56,626 nucleotides of DNA from Syntrophobacterales bacterium (GCA_018053845.1 JAGPKU010000008.1:1-56626), one strand, 5' to 3'; numbered from the stretch's first letter, positions 6,428 through 15,014 are shown. Notes: generated by a model from the sequence alone, not told the origin. Program-made: numbers and translations.

Positions 6428-9172
6428 ATGGCCGTTGCCAGCAGGAAAACGAAACAGCAGCTGATCGAGGAAATCGAGGCGCTCCGGAAACAGCTCGACT
6501 CGCGCGAACCGACTCCCCGAACCGAACCCGCCGAATCGCGCCCGCTTTACGAGATCCTGGCCCAAAGCTCCCATGCCGGCGTCTACGTCATCCTCGACGG
6601 GCGCTTCGACTTTCTCAACGACAAGGCCGCCCTTCTCGCGGGGTACACCGCCGGCGAAATGATCGGCGTGCGAAGCATCGACATCGTCCACCCCGAGGAC
6701 CGGGAGGCGGTCCTCGAGCAGGCCGTCGCGATGCTCAAGGGGCACCGGTCGGTCCCCTACGAGTACCGCATCATCACGAAGGACGGGCAGATCCGCTGGA
6801 TCATGGAGACCGTCACGCCCATCGAGTACAGGGGAAGGCGGGCCGTCCTGGGCAACGCCATGGACATCACGGCCCAGAAGGAGCGAAGCCGGAGGCTCAA
6901 GGAGCTCGAGGCCCTGGAGGCCTCGATCCTCGACGCCATCCCGCACGCGGTGCTGGGGCTTGCGAAGCGCCACATCATCTTCGCCAACGACGCCGTCGAC
7001 GCCGTCTTCGGGTGGCGGCCCGAGGAACTCATCGGCAAGACGACCCGCATCCTCTACCGCAGCGACGAGGAATACGCAGACATCGGCAAGTTCCTCTACT
7101 CCACGCTGCGCCGGCAGCGCACCTGCAGCGCCGAGATCCCCTGCCGCCGCATGGACGGCCGCGAGATCGTCGTGCGGCTCCACGCCTCGCGCATCGGCGC
7201 AAGCCTCCGGGAGGGGCGGATCATCGCCGTCTACGAGGACATCACCCAGCGAAGGCGCAGCGAGAAGGCCCTGCGCGAGTCCGAGCGGTTCAACAAGGAG
7301 ATCATCTCCAGCGCCAACGAGGGGATTATCGTCTACGACCGCGAATTCCGCTTCATCGTCTGGAACCGCTTCATGGAGGAGCTGACGGGGCTTGCCGCCG
7401 ACGCCGTCCTGGGCGTGAGCGCCTTCGACGTGTTCCCCCACCTGCGGGACCAGGGCGTCGACCTCCTGCTGGACCGGGCCCTCGAGGGGGCCACCATCGC
7501 GGCGCCGGACCTCACCTACTACGTCCCCCAGAGCGGCAAGACGGGCTGGATCGCGGGCACCTACGCCCCCTACCGCAACTCCCGCGGCGAGATCGTCGGC
7601 GTCATCGCCATGGTCCACGACATCACGGAGCGCAAGCTCGCCGAGGAGGCCCTGCGCAAGAGCGAGGAGAACTTCCGCGCCATCTTCGAGACGGCCCCGG
7701 ACTGCATCTTCATCAAGGACCGCGCCCTGAAGTACGTGCTCGTCAACCCGAGCGTGGAGACGCTCTTCGGGAAGCCCGCCTCCGAGATCGTGGGGCTCTC
7801 CGACGGGGAGCTCTTCGGGGAGGAGGCCGAGCAGCGGACCCGCGAGATGGACTACCGCGTGCTCGACGGCGAGATGGTGGAGGTCGAGTACAGCGAGACG
7901 ATCAACGGGGTGCCCGTGACGCTGCACGTCGTGAAGGTTCCCATGTTCGACGACGCCGGCGTCATCAACGGCATCTGCGGCATCGCCCGCGATATCACGC
8001 AGACCCGCCAGCTCGAGGCGCAGCTGCTGCAGGCGCAGAAGATGGAGGCCATCGGCACCCTGGCCGGCGGGATCGCGCACGATTTCAACAACCTCCTGAT
8101 GGGTATCCAGGGCCACGTCTCGCTGATGCTCATGGACGTCACCCAGGAGCATCCCCACGCCGTCCACCTCACGGGGATCGAGGACATGATCCGCAGCGGC
8201 GCGACCCTGACGCGGCAGCTGCTGGGATTCGCCCGCGGCGGCAAGTACGAGGTCAAGCCCACGGATCTCAACGACCTGCTGCGCAGGTCCTCGGAGATGT
8301 TCGGCCGCACCAAGAAGGAGATCAAGATCACCCGGCGCGAGCAGGAGGGCCTCTGGGTCGTCGACGCGGACCGCGGGCAGATCGAGCAGGTCTTCCTCAA
8401 CATGTACGTCAACGCCTGGCAGGCCATGCCCGGCGGCGGCGAGCTGACCCTCGCGACGCAGAACATGATCCTCGACGAGCAGTACGTCAAGCCCCACAAG
8501 GCCAAGCCCGGCCGCTACGTGAGGATCTCCATCACCGACACCGGGATCGGCATGGACGAGGCGACCCGCCAGCGCGTCTTCGAGCCCTTCTTCACGACGA
8601 AGGGCAGGGGCCGCGGGACGGGCCTCGGGCTCGCGTCGGCCTACGGGATCATCCGCAACCACGGCGGCTTCATCACCCTGTACAGCGAGCGGGGCCACGG
8701 CACGACCTTCAACCTCTACCTGCCCGTCTCCTCGAGCGGGGCCGTCGCGGACGCCTCGCTGGACCGCCAGGTCGTGAGGGGAACCGAGACGATCCTCATC
8801 GTCGACGACGAGGACATCGTCCTGGACGTGGGCATCGAGGTGCTCAAGACGCTGGGCTACCGGGTGCTGGCGGCCCGCGGCGGGCGCGAGGCGATCGAGA
8901 TCTACCGGCAGAAGGCCGGCGAGATCGACATGGTGATCCTCGACATGATCATGCCCGAGATGGGCGGCGGGCGGGTGTTCGACGCGATGCAGGCCGTCAA
9001 CCCCTCGGTGAAGGTCCTCCTGGCGAGCGGCTACAGCCTCAACGGGCAGGCCGCACAAATCCTCTCTCGCGGCTGCGGCGGCTTCATCCAGAAGCCCTTC
9101 AGCATCATCGACCTCTCCAAAAAGATCCGCGAGATTCTCGACAAGCCGGAAGAGAAGCGCGCCGTGGCGTGA
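6428..9172 (+). CDS. Multi-PAS hybrid histidine kinase with C-terminal receiver
   Basis: 914 aa soluble sensor with no membrane segment. A short coiled coil (KTKQQLIEEIEALRKQL) leads into four PAS domains (about residues 40-165, 175-290, 295-410 and 420-540), some with PAC ends such as DITERK. The HisKA box GIAHDFNN has the phospho-acceptor His551, the ATP-binding domain has GTGLGLASAYG, and the receiver starts ILIVDDED with phospho-Asp839 and a late QKPF. The start at 6428 has GGGAG just upstream; an ATG at 6386 would add 14 residues but lacks a ribosome site. The DFNN-type kinase with its own receiver suggests an internal phosphorelay. The ligand and the output partner are not visible. The sigma-54 match upstream suggests regulated expression. 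Confidence 0.92.
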   Translation: MAVASRKTKQQLIEEIEALRKQLDSREPTPRTEPAESRPLYEILAQSSHAGVYVILDGRFDFLNDKAALLAGYTAGEMIGVRSIDIVHPEDREAVLEQAVAMLKGHRSVPYEYRIITKDGQIRWIMETVTPIEYRGRRAVLGNAMDITAQKERSRRLKELEALEASILDAIPHAVLGLAKRHIIFANDAVDAVFGWRPEELIGKTTRILYRSDEEYADIGKFLYSTLRRQRTCSAEIPCRRMDGREIVVRLHASRIGASLREGRIIAVYEDITQRRRSEKALRESERFNKEIISSANEGIIVYDREFRFIVWNRFMEELTGLAADAVLGVSAFDVFPHLRDQGVDLLLDRALEGATIAAPDLTYYVPQSGKTGWIAGTYAPYRNSRGEIVGVIAMVHDITERKLAEEALRKSEENFRAIFETAPDCIFIKDRALKYVLVNPSVETLFGKPASEIVGLSDGELFGEEAEQRTREMDYRVLDGEMVEVEYSETINGVPVTLHVVKVPMFDDAGVINGICGIARDITQTRQLEAQLLQAQKMEAIGTLAGGIAHDFNNLLMGIQGHVSLMLMDVTQEHPHAVHLTGIEDMIRSGATLTRQLLGFARGGKYEVKPTDLNDLLRRSSEMFGRTKKEIKITRREQEGLWVVDADRGQIEQVFLNMYVNAWQAMPGGGELTLATQNMILDEQYVKPHKAKPGRYVRISITDTGIGMDEATRQRVFEPFFTTKGRGRGTGLGLASAYGIIRNHGGFITLYSERGHGTTFNLYLPVSSSGAVADASLDRQVVRGTETILIVDDEDIVLDVGIEVLKTLGYRVLAARGGREAIEIYRQKAGEIDMVILDMIMPEMGGGRVFDAMQAVNPSVKVLLASGYSLNGQAAQILSRGCGGFIQKPFSIIDLSKKIREILDKPEEKRAVA

Positions 9173-9330
9173 CGGCGGTATCGGCGCCTTTCTCTCCTGA
9201 GGCGGATCGTGCTTTCCCGTTCGGCCGCGACAGATGGTCGTGACAAGCGGAAGCGAGGGGGATCGGAAGAGCGGAGAAGGACGAGTCCCTGAAGCTTTTG
9301 TTCGGGGCATCCCCCGCGGTTGATCCGGGA

Positions 9331-9642
9331 TCAGCTTCGAGGGGCCGCCGGCCTGAGGTGCGAGAACTCGTACTCCTTCTCCTGGACCTTGAAGACGATC
9401 TTTTCTTCCTCGTTTTCCAGCAGCTTGCCCTCGATCACCCGCTTGCAGCCGAAGTCGTAGAACGTGACCTGGTGGGTCGGCATGTCCTGCTCGGCCAGGT
9501 CCTTGAAGGAGGCCCTCTGCTCCTCCGGGCTGAGCTCCCGGACGGTGAGTTTCTGGGCCCGTTCCCTCGTTTCCCAGTCCTTCGTGCGGATGATGACCTT
9601 GTAGTTGGCGTGGAAAAGAATGGGCATCTTGATGTCCGTCAT
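9331..9642 (-). CDS. Small conserved-looking protein of unknown function
   Basis: 103 aa, not recognised. It is charged and soluble, with alternating strand-like segments (YKVIIRTKDWE, VTFYDFGCKRVIEGKLL, EEKIVFKVQEKEYEFSHL) that suggest a small beta-rich fold, and has one Cys. The AGGAGGG ribosome site 8 bases before the ATG supports it as a real gene. It is convergent with the hybrid kinase and has no operon partner. Confidence 0.65.
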   Translation of the reverse strand: MTDIKMPILFHANYKVIIRTKDWETRERAQKLTVRELSPEEQRASFKDLAEQDMPTHQVTFYDFGCKRVIEGKLLENEEEKIVFKVQEKEYEFSHLRPAAPRS

Positions 9643-9914
9643 CGGCGTCCCTCCTCGCGATCGATGAACTCCCTGCGCCCCTGCCTGAACGCCCGGCCGT
9701 GCGTCCCGACGCGGGGCGGAGACGGCCGCAGGCGACAGGCGCGAGGCGGAAAAGGCGAGCGTTCACCGGCCCTCGGCCGCTGTGCGCCGCACCCCATGGG
9801 GTGCCTTATCACGGCCGCTCCCGAAAATCCACTTCCGGGCCGTTATTTTGATTGTTTCGCACCCCCCGCTGTGCTACGCTCTTCGCACCCGCGAACACAA
9901 GGGGGATCCAGACC

Positions 9915-10130
9915 ATGGAACTCGGCGATTTTGTCCTCGTCACCCATCCCGGTCACCCGATGAAGGGGGCCCGGGGGAAGATCGTCGGCCGGCGCGGGGA
10001 ATACAGGGCTGACGATCCCTGGTTCCTCGTCTACCTGCCCAGCCGGATGCGGAGCTACCTGATCCCCGGGTCGGCCCTCGCGGTGGAAAAGGTCGGCCCC
10101 GAGGCGGAGAGGGATCTTCTGTACCAGTGA
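9915..10130 (+). CDS. Small protein with a KOW/SH3-like beta fold, unknown function
   Basis: 71 aa. GDFVLVTHPGHPMKGARGKI resembles the KOW-type turn (a strand, then G-x-x-G-K-I-V) found in nucleic-acid-associated SH3-like barrels. The rest (WFLVYLPSRMRSYLIPGSAL) is consistent with a five-strand mini-barrel. The ATG at 9915 lies behind a G-rich stretch that can pair with 16S rRNA. It stands alone and is followed by a strong terminator. The fold call is a motif impression only. Confidence 0.6.
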   Translation: MELGDFVLVTHPGHPMKGARGKIVGRRGEYRADDPWFLVYLPSRMRSYLIPGSALAVEKVGPEAERDLLYQ

Positions 10131-10173
10131 TCGACCGGAAAAAGGTTGGCCCGGCAGCCCGGGCGAGAACGAA

Positions 10174-10205
10174 GGGGGGGCGGTTCCCGGAACCGCCCCC
10201 TCTTT
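10174..10205. terminator. Rho-independent terminator between convergent genes
   Basis: GGGGGCGGTTCC, a 3-base loop and its complement, then TCTTT. It lies between the 71-aa gene (+) and the MtnA-like gene (-). Confidence 0.7.
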
Positions 10206-10208
10206 GCA

Positions 10209-11210
10209 TCACCCCTTTCGCGGCTCCACCCCTTTGGCCGTCACGATTCCCGTCACCAGCGCCGCCGGCGTGAGGTCGAAGGCCGGGTAGTAGCCCCTCA
10301 CGGCGGGCCCGCTGATCGGGACGCCCCGGAACTCGAGGACCTCCCTCGGGTCGCGCTCCTCGATCGGGATGTCTTCGCCGCGCAGCGTCTTTGCGTCCGG
10401 GCCCCCGTAGGCCAGGATGTAGAAGGGGATCCGGAAGTAATCCGCGCAGATGGCCAGCTGCAGCGTCCCGACCTTGTTGGCCACCGTCCCGTCCATGGCC
10501 ACCCGGTCGGCCGCCGCGAAGACCTTGCTCACCATCCCCCGGGACATGCAGTGGGCGGCCATGTTGTCCGTGATGAGCGTCGTGTCGATGCCCAGCTCGC
10601 TCACCGACCAGGCCGTGAGCCGGGCCCCCTGCAGGTAGGGCCGCGTCTCCGTGCAGAGCACCCGCACGTCCTTGCCCTGTCGGCGGGCCAGGCGCAGCAT
10701 GTACAGCAGGGCCGGCCCGGCGAAGCAGTGGGTGAGAATCCGGTCGCCGGAGCAAAGCAGCGTCTCGGCGTGGCGCCCCGTGTCCTCGGAGATCCGCCGC
10801 TGCGCATCGAGGGCCCTGCGCAGGGACGCGAGGATGATCTCGGAGGCCGGTGCGGAATCCCCGGCCTCCCCGATGCGGCGCATGAGCTTGCCGACGAGGG
10901 CCGCCAGGTGATGGCCCGTGGGCCGCGTCGCGATGAGCCGCTCGGCCGCTTTCCGCAGCGTCTCGTCGCCGCGGGACGCGCCGCTTCGCTCGACGGCACG
11001 CGCCGCCAGGTACAGGCCGAAGCCCGCCGTGATGGCGATGTCGCCCGCCCCCTGCACGGCCATCTCCTCGATCGCCCGGGCCACGGCCTCGTGGTCGCGG
11101 CAGGCCAGGCGGACGATCTCCCGGGGGAGCCTGCGCCGGTCGATGACGACGAGCACGTCGCCCTCGAGGAACACGTTGTCCTCGAGATCCATGAGCAGCG
11201 GCTTCTTCAT
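10209..11210 (-). CDS. MtnA/eIF2B-fold isomerase-like protein, divergent active site
   Basis: 333 aa, the usual length for S-methyl-5-thioribose-1-phosphate isomerase. The middle matches well: ILTHCFAGPALL with the catalytic-type Cys162, ETRPYLQGARLTAW, and LITDNMAA. Two landmarks deviate. The N-terminal loop normally RGAPAIG is QGAGDIA, and the NGD-x-ANKIGT segment carrying the catalytic Asp reads MDGTVANKVGT, which puts Thr in the Asp position unless the neighbouring Asp240 takes over. It may isomerise a related sugar phosphate rather than act in methionine salvage, and no other salvage gene is nearby. It may share an operon with the gene at 11249, whose coding region ends 38 bases upstream of this start. 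Confidence 0.75.
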   Translation of the reverse strand: MKKPLLMDLEDNVFLEGDVLVVIDRRRLPREIVRLACRDHEAVARAIEEMAVQGAGDIAITAGFGLYLAARAVERSGASRGDETLRKAAERLIATRPTGHHLAALVGKLMRRIGEAGDSAPASEIILASLRRALDAQRRISEDTGRHAETLLCSGDRILTHCFAGPALLYMLRLARRQGKDVRVLCTETRPYLQGARLTAWSVSELGIDTTLITDNMAAHCMSRGMVSKVFAAADRVAMDGTVANKVGTLQLAICADYFRIPFYILAYGGPDAKTLRGEDIPIEERDPREVLEFRGVPISGPAVRGYYPAFDLTPAALVTGIVTAKGVEPRKG

Positions 11211-11248
11211 CGGCGGTCCTGCCTGCGGGGGCCCGCTTCCGGATGCCC

Positions 11249-12007
11249 CTATTTCTTGTCGGGAATGCTGAACCGCCAGGCGCAGAACCACTCGTCGGGG
11301 TGCTTGTCGGGCGGGCAGCCGAGGCATTCCGTCTTGATGCGGGAATCGATCGTCTCCGCGAAGTGCCGGTATTCCACGAGACCCGCCGATTTGCAGGGGT
11401 AATCCTCGAGACCCTTGCGCTTGCGCGCAGACTGGACGCGGCAGTCGTTCATCTGGAAGATAATCGCGTTGGGGCCGTCGTCGATGATGGACTGCACGTT
11501 GATCCGGGCGTACATCCGGAACTGCAGGGCCACCTTCAGGCCCTCGATGCCCGCCTGCTCGGGCATGCCGAGGAACTCCTTGATGGACCACGCCTCGAAG
11601 GGGGAGAAGCGCGTCCACGTGGAGTCGTTGCAGCGCTTGGCGTCGAACATGTCGCGGGCCGACTCGACGCAGGTGAACCAGACGCCGTCGTTGGCCAGCC
11701 AGTTGATCCCCACGTTGTTCAGGATGTTGATCAGCTTGTCCTTGGGTGTTTCGGCCAGCACCTTCGGCACGCCGTCCTTCATCTCGAACCCCATCGTCTT
11801 GGCCAGGCGGTCCATCTGGATGTTGTAGCTGTTCTTGCGGACTTCGCGGAGAATGTCGAGGGCCTTGGGCATCCCCACCTGGTGTTCCGTCTCCATGAAC
11901 CACATGGTGTAGTGGACGATGACCCGGTGCAGGGCGTCGACGACGAAGCGGGCCAAGTCCTCCTGGCTGAGGTCCTCGGGCTTCTTCACATTCTTCAGAT
12001 CCGGCAT
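11249..12007 (-). CDS. Uncharacterised soluble protein with a cysteine-containing C-terminus (DUF6125-like)
   Basis: 252 aa, no membrane segment. The N-terminal half is helical (LARFVVDALHRVIVHYTMWF), followed by a WLANDGVWF motif and a C-terminal domain with Cys residues in NDCRVQSARKRKG, YPCKS and ECLGCPPDKHPDEWFC. The WLA-x-DGxWF motif and the Cys layout match a family of uncharacterised proteins common in Desulfobacterota that I recall as DUF6125; I cannot confirm that here. The cysteines could bind a metal. The start at 12007 has AAGGAGGGAG upstream, and the gene probably leads a two-gene unit with the MtnA-like gene. Confidence 0.7.
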   Translation of the reverse strand: MPDLKNVKKPEDLSQEDLARFVVDALHRVIVHYTMWFMETEHQVGMPKALDILREVRKNSYNIQMDRLAKTMGFEMKDGVPKVLAETPKDKLINILNNVGINWLANDGVWFTCVESARDMFDAKRCNDSTWTRFSPFEAWSIKEFLGMPEQAGIEGLKVALQFRMYARINVQSIIDDGPNAIIFQMNDCRVQSARKRKGLEDYPCKSAGLVEYRHFAETIDSRIKTECLGCPPDKHPDEWFCAWRFSIPDKK

Positions 12008-12309
12008 GGTTCTCCCTCCTTGTGGATATGATGCGATGATGACCGGCCCGCCGGCGGAGACCCTTTCCGCGACGGGAACCATGAAAGGCAGGCAACCGTC
12101 AATGACCCCGACCTGTCCATACACGAACGCCCGGGAAAAATCAACCGCATGAAACGCTCCGCGACACGTCCCCCCGCCCCCCACGAAACCCGGAGCACCA
12201 CGTTCGCCGGGCAGCGGGCGGCCGGGCTGCTGCCCGTGGAAAAATACGCTTGAAATTCTTTGAACATTGGTCTTAGGATGAGCCACAAAAAAACGGGAGG
12301 GACGGGACC
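12008..12309. other. Divergent intergenic region with one candidate promoter
   Basis: 302 bases separate the reverse-strand gene at 11249 from the C-GCAxxG-C-C gene. The only clear signal is a forward TTGAAA (12250-12255), 18-base spacer and TAGGAT (12274-12279) about 30 bases before the gene at 12310. No convincing reverse promoter, repeat or small gene was found. Confidence 0.5.
12250..12279 (+). promoter_or_regulatory. Candidate sigma-70 promoter for the C-GCAxxG-C-C gene
   Basis: TTGAAA, 18-base spacer, TAGGAT. It predicts a start about 23 bases before the ATG. The -10 is only a 4 of 6 match. Confidence 0.45.
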
Positions 12310-12888
12310 ATGACGAAAGAGGAGAAAATCGAGGCGATCCGGCAACGGGCAAGAAAGAACTTTTCCCTCGGGTACAACTGTGCCGAGTGTGTCACCGAGG
12401 CGGTCCTGACCGTGGTGGACACGGGGCTTCCGCCGGAGGTCAAGAAGGTGGCCACCGGGTTCGGCGGCGGTGTGGGCCTCTACGGCGACACCTGCGGTGC
12501 GCTCACGGGGGCCGTCATCGCCGTGGGGTGCGTCCACGGGCGCTCCAAGCTTCCCGAGGACCCCGATCCCAAGCAGGCTGTAAAGAAAGCCGCGGGTGAG
12601 CTCTATGGGAAACCGGGGCTCTACAGGCTCTTCAACCAGATTCCCAACAAGTTCCTGGAAAAATACGGCTGCACCTGCTGCCGCGATCTGACGACCAAGT
12701 GGCAGAGCAGCTGGCTGTGCAAGGAACACGCGCTCTATTGCAGGGAGATCATCACCGATGCGGCGGGCATGGCGGCGGAACTGATTATGACGGACCGCGA
12801 CGAGGCCGCCTCGAGGCCGTTCGGGAAGAATGTCGAGCACCTCGAGGAGACCGCGGCGGCCTGTGACCTTTCAGAAAAGGGAACCTGA
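12310..12888 (+). CDS. C-GCAxxG-C-C family redox-type protein
   Basis: 192 aa with the family's cysteine pattern: GYNCAECV near the N-terminus, then GLYGDTCGALTGAVIAVG, where CGALTG is the GCAxxG-type core. Later cysteines lie in YGCTCCRDL, WLCKEH and LYCREI. Members are small cytosolic proteins of anaerobes, thought to be redox-active or to bind a metal cluster; none of the biochemistry is visible here. The ATG at 12310 follows GGGAGGGACGGG. It is a single gene ending at a strong bidirectional terminator and faces the iron-transport gene. Confidence 0.85.
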   Translation: MTKEEKIEAIRQRARKNFSLGYNCAECVTEAVLTVVDTGLPPEVKKVATGFGGGVGLYGDTCGALTGAVIAVGCVHGRSKLPEDPDPKQAVKKAAGELYGKPGLYRLFNQIPNKFLEKYGCTCCRDLTTKWQSSWLCKEHALYCREIITDAAGMAAELIMTDRDEAASRPFGKNVEHLEETAAACDLSEKGT

Positions 12889-12930
12889 GGCTCGGCCGTG
12901 TCGTGAGCAGGTTGCTCACGGGATCCGATC

Positions 12931-12972
12931 AAGCGAAAAGCCCCGGGGCGATCGACCCGGGGCTTTTCGCTT
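12931..12972. terminator. Bidirectional rho-independent terminator
   Basis: AAGCGAAAAGCCCCGGG and its complement form a 17-base perfect stem with an 8-base loop. It lies between two convergent genes. Confidence 0.85.
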
Positions 12973-13086
12973 CTTCTGGCGTGTCCGGTCTCGTTGTCTG
13001 TCCTGATATCCGCAAAAAGAAGAAACCGTACGGGGAGCCACGGTCGTGCCCAAGATGGACAAGGCCGAAGACGGCCCGCGGGGAGA

Positions 13087-13968
13087 TCACAGGTCGATAT
13101 TGAAAAAAAAGCGGACGAGATAGCTCATCCCGAAGGTCAGCGCCGCAACCCCGAGACTGATGGCCGCCATTTCGGAGAACCGCTTCCGAAAGGGGATGTC
13201 CTGGGCGACGGAGACATAGCAGGTGAAAAGAAAGATCACCAGGAGGGCGTTGACCAGGGTGATCGCGAGGCTCAGATACGGGCTCTCCAGGATCAGATAG
13301 GGCAGGATCAGGAACAGGACCGTGAACAGGTACGTCACGCCCGTGTAAATCGCCGCCCGCAGGGGATGAAGCACCTCTCCCTCGGACTTGATGGAGAGGT
13401 ACTCCGAGGCGGCCATGGAAAAGGCCCCGGCAATCCCCGTGATCAGCCCGGCCAGGACGATGAGACGGATCTCCCCGAGCGCCAGGGTGAACCCCGCCAG
13501 GGCCCCGGTGAGCTCCACCAGGGCGTCGTTGAGCCCCAGGACGATGGAGCCGACATACTTGAGCTTCTCGTCGTCGATGATCCCGATGAGCTGCTCCTCG
13601 TGTTCGGCCTCCTCCCTCGAGATCCGGTCGAGGCCGCCGACGGCGCCCGAGAGGCCTTCGTAGGCCTCGGTCGCGCTGCTTTCCCCTCTTTCCATGAGCT
13701 TGAGCCCGAAGGTGAGACCCATGAACCGTGCGACGAGGTAGAAAAACCACACCTTGCGGCGATCCGGCGCCACGGACTCGCCCGTGATTTCCTCCAGGGC
13801 CAGGTAGTGGGCACGCTCGCAGTCCCCGATGGACTTCAGGACCCGGGCGTTGTGCTCATTCGCTGCCAGCCCTGCAAGCCGGTGATAGACGTGGTACTCG
13901 GTGATTTCGTCTCTCTGGGCTGCCAGGAGCCGCTGCCGGATATTGCCGTCGAGCGCCGTGGTGTTCAC
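13087..13968 (-). CDS. Iron/manganese transporter: ferritin-like domain fused to a VIT1/CCC1 membrane domain
   Basis: 293 aa. The N-terminal about 120 residues form a rubrerythrin/ferritin-like helical domain with candidate di-iron ligands in AQRDEITEYHVY, DCERAHYLALEEI and SREEAEHEEQL. The rest is a VIT1/CCC1 domain of about five membrane helices, including ALVELTGALAGF and GAFSMAASEYLS. This fusion is known from membrane-bound ferritin (MbfA-type) iron exporters. Iron efflux or sequestration is therefore likely, and uptake less so. The start is GTG at 13968 with AGGAGG 4 bases upstream. The gene diverges from a Fur-family regulator across 175 bases holding a Fur box. Confidence 0.9.
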   Translation of the reverse strand: MNTTALDGNIRQRLLAAQRDEITEYHVYHRLAGLAANEHNARVLKSIGDCERAHYLALEEITGESVAPDRRKVWFFYLVARFMGLTFGLKLMERGESSATEAYEGLSGAVGGLDRISREEAEHEEQLIGIIDDEKLKYVGSIVLGLNDALVELTGALAGFTLALGEIRLIVLAGLITGIAGAFSMAASEYLSIKSEGEVLHPLRAAIYTGVTYLFTVLFLILPYLILESPYLSLAITLVNALLVIFLFTCYVSVAQDIPFRKRFSEMAAISLGVAALTFGMSYLVRFFFNIDL

Positions 13969-14072
13969 CGTTCCTCCTCATCGATCCCTGTTGACGAGGT
14001 CCCTGTCGATTGCGGCACCGCGCGTCATGCCTGGGCGGTCCGGCAGGAAATCATCCTGTGAGACAAAAAAGC

Positions 14073-14101
14073 TTGACAGGTTCTCGAGGAGGGACTATAT
14101 T
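14073..14101 (+). promoter_or_regulatory. Sigma-70 promoter of the Fur-family regulator gene
   Basis: TTGACA, exact 17-base spacer, TATATT. It predicts a start near 14108, inside the Fur box. It is the strongest forward sigma-70 match in the window. Confidence 0.75.
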
Positions 14102-14106
14102 GCAAA

Positions 14107-14121
14107 TGAAAATGATTGTCA
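14107..14121. promoter_or_regulatory. Fur box
   Basis: TGAAAATGATTGTCA fits the 7-1-7 Fur consensus TGATAAT-N-ATTATCA with one mismatch per half. It overlaps the predicted start site of the regulator gene, so bound Fur would block that promoter. It could also act on the divergent transporter gene. Confidence 0.75.
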
Positions 14122-14143
14122 ATAACAAATCCGACGATTATGT

Positions 14144-14614
14144 ATGGCGGAAGATTTTGACAGGGGGCGCCACTGGTGCCATGGAAGGGTCAGGGGCTGC
14201 GGCTTCAGGATGACCCTGGGCCGTGAGGCCGTGTTGGACGTCCTGTCTCGTACGGATGCCCATTTGAGCGCCGAGGAGGTGTACTTGCAGGTCCACAAGA
14301 CCTACCCGGCCATCGGGCTGACCTCCGTGTACAGGACGTTGGACATGCTCGTCAACATCGGGCTCGTCTACAAGTTCGATTTCGGCGACGGACGCGCCCG
14401 CTTCGAGCTGGCCGAAGGCCCCAAGGGGAAGGATCATCATCACCACCTCGTCTGCACAGGCTGCGGCCGCATCGTCAACTACCGGGACTTCATCGACGAG
14501 GAGGTCGCCCTTCTGAAGAAAACCGAAGAGGGGCTCTCCAGGAAGTACAACTTCGTGATCACCAATCACCTCATCCAGTTCTACGGTCTGTGCGAGGGCT
14601 GCCGGAGGAAGTGA
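14144..14614 (+). CDS. Fur family metalloregulator
   Basis: 156 aa. A winged-helix DNA-binding domain (about residues 15-90, with LSAEEVYLQVHKTYPAIGLTSVYRTL split across it) is followed by a His-rich metal loop (KDHHHHLVC) and the dimerisation domain. Two CxxC pairs (Cys104/107 and Cys150/153) form the structural zinc site. An N-terminal extension with WCHGRVRGCGFRMT adds two Cys and is unusual against classical Fur. The start at 14144 has no clear ribosome site; a later ATG at 14210 would cut the extension. The Fur box at its own promoter suggests autoregulation. Fur, PerR and Zur types cannot be told apart by eye. Confidence 0.9.
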   Translation: MAEDFDRGRHWCHGRVRGCGFRMTLGREAVLDVLSRTDAHLSAEEVYLQVHKTYPAIGLTSVYRTLDMLVNIGLVYKFDFGDGRARFELAEGPKGKDHHHHLVCTGCGRIVNYRDFIDEEVALLKKTEEGLSRKYNFVITNHLIQFYGLCEGCRRK

Positions 14615-14671
14615 TTTTTTTTTGGGCTTTTTATGAAAATGGGTGTCATTAATATTTTGGAGGTTGCCATC

Positions 14672-14989
14672 ATGCCAGGATTTGACGGAACAGGACCGAG
14701 GGGCATGGGCCCCATGACGGGAGGCGGCAGGGGTTTCTGCGCGGCTCCCGGTGCAGCCAGGAGGACGCCGGCCGGGGGACGGGAGTTCTTCGGCTGGGGC
14801 TGCGGACGGGGTTGGCGCAATCAGTACTATGCCACGGGGCTTCCCCGATGGCAGCGCTGGGCCGCTTGGGTCACCCCGGCCTCGAGGGAGGATGAAAAAC
14901 AGGCGCTGAAAAGCGAAGCCGATTTTCTGCGGTCGAGGCTGAAGGCCCTCGAAGAGCGTCTGGCCGCGATGCAAGGCGAAAGTGAGTAG
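14672..14989 (+). CDS. DUF5320 domain protein
   Basis: 105 aa beginning MPGFDGTGPRGMGPMTGGG, the recognisable start of DUF5320 proteins. It has a Gly-rich, Cys-containing first half (RGFCAAPGAA, GWGCGRGW) and a C-terminal coiled coil (KSEADFLRSRLKALEERLAAM). The function is unknown, but such genes usually neighbour NifX-like and ferredoxin-MinD ATPase genes, as they do here. GGAGG lies 9 bases before the ATG at 14672. It follows the regulator by 57 bases, so it is probably co-transcribed. Confidence 0.85.
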   Translation: MPGFDGTGPRGMGPMTGGGRGFCAAPGAARRTPAGGREFFGWGCGRGWRNQYYATGLPRWQRWAAWVTPASREDEKQALKSEADFLRSRLKALEERLAAMQGESE

Positions 14990-15014
14990 CGGCAGATTGA
15001 ATCCGCCTGTCTGA

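Noticed and set aside
6197-9766. Very long reverse-strand open frame (1189 codons) opposite the hybrid kinase
   Set aside because: Low-complexity Asp/Val/Leu/His translation with no family motif; it mirrors the codon bias of the real forward gene.
12310-12888. Possible selenocysteine in the C-GCAxxG-C-C gene
   Set aside because: All expected positions are Cys codons and the frame ends normally.
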